DNA of 51,686 bases from an uncultured Saprospiraceae bacterium (GTDB lineage Bacteria > Bacteroidota > Bacteroidia > Chitinophagales > Saprospiraceae). The DNA lies in assembly GCA_938028705.1 (NCBI GenBank), contig CALIZI010000120.1, positions 1 through 51,686 of the forward strand, written 5' to 3'. The notes under the pieces were generated by a model. That model made no database searches, was not told where the DNA came from, and was given only the letters and a program-made list of their open reading frames with translations. The first letter of the stretch is position 1, and each line of letters starts with the position of its first letter. Both the position numbers and the translations under genes were made by a program. This document shows positions 36,350 through 43,790 of the stretch, piece after piece.

Positions 36350-37159
36350 GTGAATATTCAGGAATACATAGCATCAGGAATTTTGGAGCAATATGTGCTT
36401 GGCAGTCTTTCTTCGGGAGAGGAAAGAGAAGTCTTGGCGAATGCTGCCCAATATCCCGAAATCCGCGCTGAACTCGACAAAATTGAGGCGGCATTGGAGG
36501 AGTATGCCATGCGGAGTGCCATCACGCCACCCGAAGGACTGAAAGCCGATATTCTAAAAAAAATAGATGACAACTCGTCCTCTGCACCAAGACGACGAAA
36601 CGACGATACATCCGACAAATCAGGTGGTGGTTTCTTAGCTACGCTACTCTCTTGGTTGCCTTATATTTTGTTGCCTTTATTAGTGTTGACAGCTATATGG
36701 GGTTATTTCGGGCATCAAGGCAATAAAGAAGCACAAGAAGCCCGACTAAAAATGGGGCAAGACCTCACCGACTGCCGCACAAAAAGCGGAAACTTGAGGG
36801 ATACGATTAATTTTTATCGTGCCGCCATCAGGTTTGTAAATGACGAAAACACCCGTGCCATTGCTATGAAGGGCAACGAAAAACTGCCGGGTGCTTCTAC
36901 TACGATACACACGAATACAGCATTTAAAATCACTTATTTTGCCGTCAATGAACTGCCCGAACCACCCGAAGGCAAACAATATCAACTATGGGCTATCAAA
37001 AACGGTACTCCACAAAGTCTAGGCGTATTTGATATTTCGCCCGACCCGATTGCGGTAGATTATGTGTCGAGTCCTGACGCTTATGCTGTTAGTCTTGAAC
37101 AAAAAGGTGGTGTCGCTGTGCCTACCGATGTGCGGATTGTGGGGGCAGTGAAGTCTTAG
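36350..37159 (+). CDS. RskA-type anti-sigma factor
   Basis: A 269-residue single-pass membrane protein. The N-terminal cytoplasmic part (IQEYIASGILEQYVLGSLSS, then EEYAMRSAITPPEGLKADIL) is the zinc-less anti-sigma domain. A transmembrane helix lies at about 102-123 (LPYILLPLLVLTAIWGYFG), then a coiled linker and the C-terminal RskA domain (PEPPEGKQYQLWAIKNGTPQ...GVFDISPDP). It should bind the preceding sigma factor and release it on a signal outside the inner membrane. The GTG at 36350 is the first start after an in-frame stop at 36347; an ATG at 36342 is out of frame. Confidence 0.9.
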   Translation: MNIQEYIASGILEQYVLGSLSSGEEREVLANAAQYPEIRAELDKIEAALEEYAMRSAITPPEGLKADILKKIDDNSSSAPRRRNDDTSDKSGGGFLATLLSWLPYILLPLLVLTAIWGYFGHQGNKEAQEARLKMGQDLTDCRTKSGNLRDTINFYRAAIRFVNDENTRAIAMKGNEKLPGASTTIHTNTAFKITYFAVNELPEPPEGKQYQLWAIKNGTPQSLGVFDISPDPIAVDYVSSPDAYAVSLEQKGGVAVPTDVRIVGAVKS

Positions 37160-37290
37160 TGGCTTTAATAATTTTCTTCAAAGCTATTCTTTAAATTTAT
37201 AAAAATAAATCGTATTTGTTTTTACATATTGTGTGGGTTGGTGTATTTTAGTATAAAAAAATACATAGTATAAAAATAAATAATTAATCA

Positions 37291-38160
37291 TTACCGATTA
37301 ATCACTTCATGTTGAGGGAAAACTTCGTAAGCCATTTCCATAGCGGTATTAAAAGAAGTGCGATTGAGTTGAGTATCAACCTTGGTGCGGTCAAAATAGG
37401 AGAGTAGATTTTCGGTTGCCATATTTCCGGTGAGTTTATCTTTTGCCATAGGGCAGCCGCCATAGCCTTTCATTGCCGAGTCAAATCTTCGGCAGCCGTT
37501 TTCGTACGCTGCGACAATTTTTTCTTCCCAATTATGCGGTGGCGTATGCAGGTGTGCGCCAAAAGTAACATCCGGATAAGGCGGTATCAGATTGCTGAAA
37601 AGGTAGCTGATATTTTCGGGCGTAGAAACACCGATAGTGTCAGAAATAGAAAGAATTTTGATGCCCATTTCGGCAAGTTCGTCCACCCAATGTTGCACAA
37701 TTTCGACATTCCATTCATCGCCATAAGGATTGCCAAACCCCATAGAGACATAGACCACCAATTGTTTATGATGCTTCTGGCAAAGGTCTTGAATATCTTG
37801 TACACGCTTCACCGATTCGGCGATAGTTGCATTGGTATTACGCACCTGAAAAGTCTCTGAAATAGAAAAAGGATAACCCAAATAGGTGATTTCGTCAAAC
37901 TGTACAGCATCATTTGCACCGCGTTGATTGGCTACGATAGCGAGCAATTTGGACTTGGTCTTATCAAGGTTCAGTTTGGAGAGTACTGCGGCGGTATCCT
38001 GCATTTGCGGAATGGCTTTGGGCGATACAAAACTCCCAAAATCAATCGTATGAAAACCGATGTCAAGCAGCGTATTGATATATGCTGCCTTTTTTTCGGT
38101 CGGTATAAATTCCTTGATGCCTTGCATCGCATCGCGCGGACATTCTATGAGTTGTAACAT
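37291..38160 (-). CDS. hydroxymethylglutaryl-CoA lyase
   Basis: A 289-residue HMGL-like TIM-barrel enzyme that cleaves HMG-CoA to acetyl-CoA and acetoacetate, in leucine degradation. The N-terminal ECPRDAMQGIKEFIPTEKK includes the metal/substrate-binding RD pair, HLHTPPHNWEEK holds the metal-binding histidines, and GGCPMAKDKLTGNMATENL is the signature with the catalytic cysteine. Nearby leucine-catabolism genes are absent from the window. Related homocitrate synthase-like enzymes have a similar fold, but the GGCP motif and length support HMG-CoA lyase. Confidence 0.9.
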   Translation of the reverse strand: MLQLIECPRDAMQGIKEFIPTEKKAAYINTLLDIGFHTIDFGSFVSPKAIPQMQDTAAVLSKLNLDKTKSKLLAIVANQRGANDAVQFDEITYLGYPFSISETFQVRNTNATIAESVKRVQDIQDLCQKHHKQLVVYVSMGFGNPYGDEWNVEIVQHWVDELAEMGIKILSISDTIGVSTPENISYLFSNLIPPYPDVTFGAHLHTPPHNWEEKIVAAYENGCRRFDSAMKGYGGCPMAKDKLTGNMATENLLSYFDRTKVDTQLNRTSFNTAMEMAYEVFPQHEVINR

Positions 38161-38169
38161 ATATTCAGA

Positions 38170-38253
38170 TTGTTTTATTGCTAAATTGTTTTATTGATAA
38201 TTTTTGAGAATAGTGCGACAATAAAACAACACAACAATTCAGCAATAAAACAA
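38170..38253. repeat. imperfect inverted repeat with TTGTTTTATTG arms
   Basis: TTGTTTTATTGCTAAATTG (38170-38188) faces the inverted TTGTTTTATTGCTGAATTG (38235-38253), with a second TTTTATTG/CAATAAAA pair nested inside. It lies directly upstream of the HMG-CoA lyase gene. Confidence 0.65.
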
Positions 38254-38398
38254 TATAAAATCTATACACAAAGGTAAGGTTTTTTTAGCGATTTTTGCGC
38301 TGTTAATAACATTTCAACATTGCACTTGTTACCATTAAGACAACTGCTATCTTTATCTCGAAAAATGAATATACGAATTGACGAATCACGACATTATT

Positions 38399-38632
38399 AT
38401 GAATAAAACACTGTGGACTTTTGTAGGCTTTGTCCTTTTTATAACCGGTATGATTGCTTTGGTATTGAGTTTGGTCGGCGTAGAACTGGTCTTTTTAAAT
38501 TGGCTGCAAGAACTTGGCGGCTTGATTGCTTTTTTGGCTAAAGTAAGTTTGGTGGTAGCGGGTGTAGTCGTAGTGGCTTTGGCACGAACAGATTGGGAAC
38601 AATCGGAAGAAGAGTTTGAAAGAGAAATTTAA
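38399..38632 (+). CDS. small two-helix membrane protein
   Basis: A 77-residue hypothetical protein with two hydrophobic helices (WTFVGFVLFITGMIALVLSL and LIAFLAKVSLVVAGVVVVAL) and an acidic C-terminus (DWEQSEEEFEREI). The ATG at 38399 is preferred over a TTG at 38378, since it leaves the first helix directly after MNKT. No family recognised. Composition and codon use look genuine, and the next gene is a tRNA with its own promoter. Confidence 0.7.
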   Translation: MNKTLWTFVGFVLFITGMIALVLSLVGVELVFLNWLQELGGLIAFLAKVSLVVAGVVVVALARTDWEQSEEEFEREI

Positions 38633-38702
38633 ATATATTATTTTATTTAAAATACAAGAAACAATGAACTTGAATAATTACTGAAAAAAAATTAATCACT
38701 AA

Positions 38703-38735
38703 TTTGTTATATCGTTTTTAAAAAGTGTATATTTG
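38703..38735 (+). promoter_or_regulatory. Bacteroidota consensus promoter of the tRNA gene
   Basis: TTTG (38703-38706), a 21-nt spacer and TATATTTG (38728-38735) match the TTTG/TAnnTTTG consensus completely. Transcription would start near 38742, about 20 nt before the tRNA. Confidence 0.75.
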
Positions 38736-38762
38736 CAGCCGAATTTATAAAACACACTATAC

Positions 38763-38836
38763 GGCGAGGTAGCTCAGCTGGTTAGAGCGTCGGATTCATA
38801 ATCCGGAGGTCGAGAGTTCAAGTCTCTCTCTCGCTA
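38763..38836 (+). tRNA. tRNA-Met (CAT), elongator type
   Basis: All arms pair: acceptor GGCGAGG/TCTCGCT (two G-T pairs), D stem GCTC/GAGC, anticodon stem TCGGA/TCCGG with loop TTCATAA (anticodon CAT), variable AGGTC, T stem GAGAG/CTCTC with loop TTCAAGT, discriminator A. CCA is not encoded. The anticodon stem lacks the three G-C pairs of initiator tRNA and position 1-72 is paired, so it is not fMet. tRNA-Ile2 (lysidine-modified CAT) cannot be excluded by eye. Confidence 0.95.
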
Positions 38837-38839
38837 CAA

Positions 38840-38866
38840 AGCTCCTGATATTCAGGGGCTTTTTTT
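38840..38866 (+). terminator. terminator of the tRNA gene
   Basis: AGCTCCTGA (38840-38848) pairs with TCAGGGGCT (38852-38860) around TAT with one G-T pair, followed by a run of T. It begins 3 nt after the tRNA end. Confidence 0.9.
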
Positions 38867-39001
38867 ATGGAAATTCCAAAAAAGAAATTCTAATTCAAAC
38901 ATGTCTCGTCTAATATTTCTGAAAACTAGCACCCTCGCATCATATCGAAACTAAGCACTACAACACTACGAACCAAGAACTTTTTTAAATAAAAAATTAT
39001 A

Positions 39002-40012
39002 ATGCCTGTAAATCGCAATGCTTTAATTCGTTTTAGAACGATAGATAAATGTCTGCAAAACCGTTTTCGTAAATGGACTTTAGAGGACTTGATTGATGCT
39101 TGTTCGGAGGCATTGTATGAGTACGAAGGTATTGACAAAGGAGTGAGTAAACGCACCGTGCAGGGCGATATTCAGATGATGCGAAGCGACAAATTGGGCT
39201 ATAATGCACCGATAGTAGTACGCGAAAAAAGGTATTACACTTACGAAGAACCGGACTATAGTATTACGAATATTCCCTTAACAGAACAGGACTTGGGAAA
39301 GCTAACCGAGGTGGTAGAGATACTTCGACAATTCAAAGGATTTTCACACTTTAAGGAGTTGGACGGTATGGTACAAAAACTCGAAGACCATGTGCATACC
39401 CAAAAGACCAAACAACGCCCAATTATTGATTTTGAAAAAAATGAAAACCTAAAGGGCTTGCAATATTTGGATGTCTTGTATCAAGCGATTTTGCATAAAA
39501 GAGTATTGCGGGTCAGCTATCAATCTTTTAAGGCAAAGCTACCACAAGAGTTTTTGTTTCATGCTTATTTGTTGAAAGAATTTAACAACCGTTGGTTTTT
39601 ATTGGGCGCACAAGGCGAGCAAGAAAAAGTAATGACCTTGGCTTTGGATAGAATTGTCAGTATAGAGCAGGACGAAACAACACGCTACCGCGAAAATGAA
39701 AATTTTGACCCTGCAACGTATTATAAAAACACCATAGGTGTAACAGTCAATGAAGGTGCAACAATACAAAAAGTAGAAATTCTTATTGACAAATATAATG
39801 CACCTTATGTCCTTACAAAACCTTTGCACCACACGCAGAAAGTATTGGAGACGACCAAAGAAGGAGTCATGATACAAATAGAAGTCATCATTAATTTTGA
39901 ATTGGAACGATTAATTTTAGGTTTTGGAGATGGCATGAAAGTCATCAAGCCAAATCATTTGCGTAAGCGGATGATAAAGAAATTTGAACAGGGATTGGAG
40001 AATTATAATTGA
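39002..40012 (+). CDS. WYL-domain transcriptional regulator
   Basis: A 336-residue regulator. The N-terminal part (LIRFRTIDKCLQNRFRKWTL, then VSKRTVQGDIQMMRSDKLGY) is a winged HTH of the DeoR/HTH_11 type, and the middle and C-terminal part holds the WYL domain (VLRVSYQSFKAKLP, FNNRWFLLGAQGEQEKVMTL) and its WCX-like extension (VEILIDKYNAPYVLTKPLHH). WYL domains bind nucleic acid or nucleotide ligands; many regulate DNA repair or phage defence, but no such genes are adjacent here. The ATG at 39002 gives the usual family N-terminus. Confidence 0.88.
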   Translation: MPVNRNALIRFRTIDKCLQNRFRKWTLEDLIDACSEALYEYEGIDKGVSKRTVQGDIQMMRSDKLGYNAPIVVREKRYYTYEEPDYSITNIPLTEQDLGKLTEVVEILRQFKGFSHFKELDGMVQKLEDHVHTQKTKQRPIIDFEKNENLKGLQYLDVLYQAILHKRVLRVSYQSFKAKLPQEFLFHAYLLKEFNNRWFLLGAQGEQEKVMTLALDRIVSIEQDETTRYRENENFDPATYYKNTIGVTVNEGATIQKVEILIDKYNAPYVLTKPLHHTQKVLETTKEGVMIQIEVIINFELERLILGFGDGMKVIKPNHLRKRMIKKFEQGLENYN

Positions 40013-40020
40013 AAGGGAAT

Positions 40021-40156
40021 TTTACCACTAAGTTCACTAAAAGCACTAAATCAAGCTAACATGAAAGAAAACTAAGTTTTAATAAAATCTTTACAACTAC
40101 TTGTGTTCTTCTGCGTTAATTCGATTTTTGTGTGCTTAGTGAAACTTAGTGGTAAA
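40021..40156. repeat. inverted repeat with TTTACCACTAAGTT arms
   Basis: TTTACCACTAAGTTCACTAA (40021-40040) faces GCTTAGTGAAACTTAGTGGTAAA (40134-40156). The pairing needs two small bulges. It starts 9 bp after the WYL stop. The 811-bp gap downstream holds this element, the terminator at 40343 and MITE-like copy B; no gene is visible. Confidence 0.65.
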
Positions 40157-40342
40157 TATTTCATTTATGTGATTAAAATATATTCATCTACGATTCATCG
40201 ACCTTATACAATAAAATAACGTCAAAAACGCATTATTCGTCGATTTTTTACAACAAGGCACAGTCTTTGTTGTTTAATGACAACAAGCTGGTGTGAAAAT
40301 TTAATTTTGACCATCAGTTTTGTGATTGGTTAGTTAGATGAT

Positions 40343-40377
40343 AGCGGTTTCAAGGACAACTTTGAAACCGCTTTTTT
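40343..40377 (+). terminator. rho-independent terminator
   Basis: AGCGGTTTCAA (40343-40353) pairs with TTGAAACCGCT (40362-40372), followed by TTTTTG. It is 330 bp beyond the WYL stop, so it ends either a long 3' UTR or an unseen small RNA; the hairpin is canonical. Confidence 0.8.
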
Positions 40378-40429
40378 GTTTAAAAATCCAAATTTCAAAA
40401 AACAAATTCCAATGCCTTTCTATTATCCC

Positions 40430-40617
40430 GGACTTTGGACATTGGGGAATTTGGTATTAGGTATCCCGATAGGTATCGGGATTTTTATTAAATAATTATA
40501 AAATAAAATTAATTAAATATTTTTTAATTTTAATGAAAATAAAACAACTGATAATCAATTACTTACGGTTTAAAACCGAAGATCCCAATTTCCTAATTCC
40601 CAAAATATCCAAAGTCC
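40430..40617. repeat. MITE-like element, GGACTTTGG family, copy B
   Basis: GGACTTTGG (40430-40438) and CCAAAGTCC (40609-40617) are perfect inverted ends of a 188-bp element. The left arm continues ATTGGGGAATTTGG, the right arm (inverted) ATATTTTGGGAATTAGG. The core holds the palindrome ATCCCGATAGGTATCGGGAT and CGGTTTAAAACCGAAG, both shared in position with copy A. No ORF. Confidence 0.8.
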
Positions 40618-40823
40618 AGTATTATCGCATTACAGCATTATCATCTTATCGCATCACTTCTCCTTACACGAATGGCTTTTTTATATTAATATTATTAAAA
40701 AATATTCTTTTTAAATCATTAATTTTTAAATTATTACAAATACGAAAAAATATTTTTCAATAAATTTCAAAAAAATACGTAATTTCGTTCATTTAAACCA
40801 TAACTTTTTACCAATAAATAAAT

Positions 40824-42770
40824 ATGAAGAAATTACTGACCCTCCTTGGTGCGCTTTGCCTATTTATCACATCAAACACCTTCGCGCAACCCACTGACTG
40901 TCAGTCAGACCGTTATCAACAACAAGTATTCAACAACATTCGCGTGACCACCGATATTACTTACGGCTCGGCGCAGAATGTACTTGGATTTAATCAAAGC
41001 CTTGAATTGGATTTTTACGAACCCGACCCCACCGAAGAGTATCTCGGAAAACGTCCGCTTGTCGTCATGTTTTTTGGTGGTGCTTATATCTTGGGCAGCA
41101 AGGGCGATGCCGATATGGTGGCTTGGTGCGATAGCCTTGCCCACTACGGATATGCCTGTGCATCAGTCGAATATCGCTTGGATAATGCCCCTAATTTTGC
41201 CTTGCCGGGTAGAGGCGTTCGGGCTGCGTATCGTGCTATTCAGGACGGACGCGCAGCTATTCGCTACCTGCTCGAAGACCCCAATGGCTTCGGTTTCAAT
41301 GTTGACCCCGACCGCATCTATACAGGCGGCGAAAGTGCCGGAGCGATTACCGCCATTCATATTGCTTACATGGAAGAATCCGAGCGACCTGCCGATACCT
41401 ATTCCAGTTTTCTCTTATCTGATCAAGGCTGTATTGACTGCTCCGGCAACAGCTATGTGCAGCCTTTCACTATTGCCGGTATCATCGACCTTTGGGGCGC
41501 AACGCTTGATCTTGATTTCTTAGATGTTGCCGAAAATGTACCCATGGTCATCATTCATGGTGAAGACGATTTTATTGTGCCTTACACATCGGGTGCGCCT
41601 TTTAATGTACCCTTATTTCCGACCATGTACGGTGCAGTGCCGATGGATGCCGAGCTGACCGCAAAAGGAATTTGTCATCAATTTTTCTCGTATCCGGGCG
41701 AAGGACATGTTTTTTATGGCTTACCGACAGGCGTAGTCACCTTCCCGAATCAATATTGGGAACCTGTATTTACACAAGGTCACGAATTTTTATATGACAA
41801 AACAATGCAATTTGATTCGCCAGTACCCGCAGGCGAACTCATGGTTTGTCAGGATGCCACAGAGACCTATGAAGTTCCTGCTACGGCGGGTTCTATCTAT
41901 TGTTGGGATGTGGTCAATGGAACTATTCTTTCCACCAACAACAACCAAGTCACCGTTCAATGGGGCAGTTCGCCGGGCTTCCTGACGCTGACCGAAACCA
42001 ACTGCATTGATGTAGTCGGTACATCACAAACGATTGAAGTTCTGCCTTTTAATTGTTGCGCTCCGGTGAATTTGACGATTCAATTTGATGGCTTCCCAAG
42101 TCAGACCAGTTGGGAAATTCTGGATGCAAACGGCAGCGTTGTGGCTTCCGGCGGCACTTATGCAGGTGCGTCCGGCAACAGTTCCGTTACCGAAAGTACC
42201 TGTCTGCTTGGTGGTTGTTATACCCTCAATTTTTATGATGCCATAGGCAACGGCATGTGTCCGTTCCAGAGTGCTGCGACAAGTGCAGGAACATTTATCA
42301 CGCCCGGAACACTGATTACGCCGGGAAGCGTGGTGGCTACTTTGGGGTCGGTAGTCGCGCCGGGCTTATGTGGCAATTACGCCTTGTCTGATGCTACCGG
42401 AACACTGACCTCTGGTGGCGGTGGTTTTGGAAGTAGTCAGAGCAATACTTTTTGTGTCAATGGCATCACGCCATTTACCCAAGACAATCAGACGGCTTAT
42501 TTTAAAACAAATCAAACAAACACTTCGCAGGTAAGCATACAGCCGAATATAGTCAGAGACCAGACAATCTTGTATTATTATTTTGATAATGAGGCTGATA
42601 TACAGATTAATGTCGTCAATATGTCGGGGCAAACAGTTCAGCAATACATTCGCAGTGCAGAAGATGCTCCTCAATTGGTACTTGATGTCAATGACCTACA
42701 TTCGGGGATTTACTTCGTTCAATGTATTAATAAAGAAAAAATTATTACTAAAAAAATTATTAAGAAATAA
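40824..42770 (+). CDS. secreted carboxylesterase-like alpha/beta-hydrolase with T9SS tail, paralog 1
   Basis: A 648-residue exported hydrolase: signal peptide at 1-21 (cleavage after TFA), alpha/beta-hydrolase fold with oxyanion stretch VVMFFGGAYIL, nucleophile Ser171 in GGESAGAIT, Asp in HGEDDFIVPY and His in GEGHVFYG. A PKD-like domain (TETYEVPATAGSIYCWDVVN) and a repeated-beta region with the pattern FYDAIGNGMCPFQSA follow, then a T9SS domain (VSIQPNIVRDQTILYYY to KKIIKK). Probable extracellular esterase or peptidase; substrate unknown. The next gene, 1 kb downstream on the same strand, is a full-length paralog. Confidence 0.9.
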   Translation: MKKLLTLLGALCLFITSNTFAQPTDCQSDRYQQQVFNNIRVTTDITYGSAQNVLGFNQSLELDFYEPDPTEEYLGKRPLVVMFFGGAYILGSKGDADMVAWCDSLAHYGYACASVEYRLDNAPNFALPGRGVRAAYRAIQDGRAAIRYLLEDPNGFGFNVDPDRIYTGGESAGAITAIHIAYMEESERPADTYSSFLLSDQGCIDCSGNSYVQPFTIAGIIDLWGATLDLDFLDVAENVPMVIIHGEDDFIVPYTSGAPFNVPLFPTMYGAVPMDAELTAKGICHQFFSYPGEGHVFYGLPTGVVTFPNQYWEPVFTQGHEFLYDKTMQFDSPVPAGELMVCQDATETYEVPATAGSIYCWDVVNGTILSTNNNQVTVQWGSSPGFLTLTETNCIDVVGTSQTIEVLPFNCCAPVNLTIQFDGFPSQTSWEILDANGSVVASGGTYAGASGNSSVTESTCLLGGCYTLNFYDAIGNGMCPFQSAATSAGTFITPGTLITPGSVVATLGSVVAPGLCGNYALSDATGTLTSGGGGFGSSQSNTFCVNGITPFTQDNQTAYFKTNQTNTSQVSIQPNIVRDQTILYYYFDNEADIQINVVNMSGQTVQQYIRSAEDAPQLVLDVNDLHSGIYFVQCINKEKIITKKIIKK

Positions 42771-43012
42771 AATAGTTTATATTTTAATTAATATTAATAA
42801 ATTATAAATGTAAATTTGTTAAATATTTACATAAAATTATTTTTAATATTAATAATTAATTTAATAAAAAATATTACTTGGTATTTTATAACAGAACTTT
42901 TGCATTATAATTATTTAAATATTAATAATATTTTGATTTAAAAATTATTATAAATTTTAAAATTATAAATTATAAATTTATTAGTCAGTATTTTAGCCGG
43001 CATCTATTCTTA

Positions 43013-43110
43013 AATTTGGATTAAAACTCGTCAGACATTTTCTAAATTCACCGATGATCTCATATTTTTTCGGGCAAAATCTAAATGTCAGACGAGTTTT
43101 AACCCAAATT
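43013..43110. repeat. inverted repeat of the GTCAGAC palindrome family
   Basis: AATTTGGATTAAAACTCGTC... (43013-43040) is inverted at 43083-43110 with 26 of 28 positions paired, loop 42 nt. The arm is closely related to that of the perfect palindrome at 43164-43220. Confidence 0.8.
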
Positions 43111-43163
43111 CGGAAAAAATAAGAATATATCTTTATTTGAAATAAGAAATCTGCGCTGAATTT

Positions 43164-43220
43164 ATTTGACCTAAAACTTGTCAGACATTTTGAAAATGTC
43201 TGACAAGTTTTAGGTCAAAT
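43164..43220. repeat. 57-bp perfect palindrome with 1-nt centre
   Basis: The 28 bases at 43164-43191 (ATTTGACCTAAAACTTGTCA...) are perfectly complementary to 43193-43220, separated only by G at 43192. A perfect palindrome of this length with a single-base centre would normally be unstable in DNA replication. Confidence 0.9.
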
Positions 43221-43262
43221 TTAGAACGAAGTACCTTATCTATATTTAATAAAAATTCAAAG

Positions 43263-43513
43263 GAGTGTGACACACATTCATGGACATATAATATGAAATT
43301 AGAAAAAGCCAAGATTAGCATGAGCCTCCGTAATGACTGCTTTAGCTGTCAAGTGGATAGTAATTTGTTACAAAGCAATGATTTTCAAATAATTGAATGT
43401 TGAGTTAAAACCACACTTGACAGCTAAAGCAGTCATTACAGCACGCTCAATCTATATTTATTAAATCAAAGAATCATTTTGACATTATAAATCCACTTAT
43501 GTGTGTCACACTC
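43263..43513. repeat. nested perfect inverted-repeat element
   Basis: Outer arms GAGTGTGACACACAT (43263-43277) and ATGTGTGTCACACTC (43499-43513) are perfect. Inner arms of 26 bp (43330-43355, GTAATGACTGCTTTAGCTGT...; 43414-43439) are also perfect. The two tiers and the noncoding spacers copy the plan of the element at 23477-23646, with different sequences. The rest of the 1,020-bp gap 42771-43790 is AT-rich and without a gene. Confidence 0.9.
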
Positions 43514-43607
43514 AATTCAATTTAACATTATCAAGTTATAAATTATTTAAAATAATAATATTATTTATAAAAATAGTTGAGATTTTGAATGAGCAAAAAA
43601 TGACTAA

Positions 43608-43644
43608 CTCCGTTTACTAAACTTTTCGAGTTTAGTAAACGAGG
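43608..43644. repeat. palindrome, GTTTACTAAACT family, inverted copy
   Basis: GTTTACTAAACT (43612-43623) pairs perfectly with AGTTTAGTAAAC (43629-43640), extended by CTC/GAG with a bulge. It is the reverse-orientation partner of 362-390. It lies 147 bp before the second hydrolase. Confidence 0.75.
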
Positions 43645-43790
43645 TTTTGAATATTGTTTTTCATTTTAGAAAAGAAGTATCTACTATTTTTTAATAAAAT
43701 TTAAATATAATAAATTATTTTAATGATAATTTTATATATAATTAAAAATAAACGACTAACCGCAAATCATTAAACCATAAACTACTCAAC

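Noticed and set aside
38763-38836. Initiator tRNA-fMet
   Set aside because: Position 1-72 is paired and the anticodon stem lacks the three consecutive G-C pairs typical of initiators.
40013-40342. Small RNA between the WYL gene and the terminator at 40343
   Set aside because: The lone canonical terminator is suggestive, but no promoter or conserved structure beyond the inverted repeat could be shown.
43013-43644. Cluster of palindromes as CRISPR or integron att sites
   Set aside because: Arms differ between elements, spacing is irregular, and there is neither cas nor integrase gene nearby.
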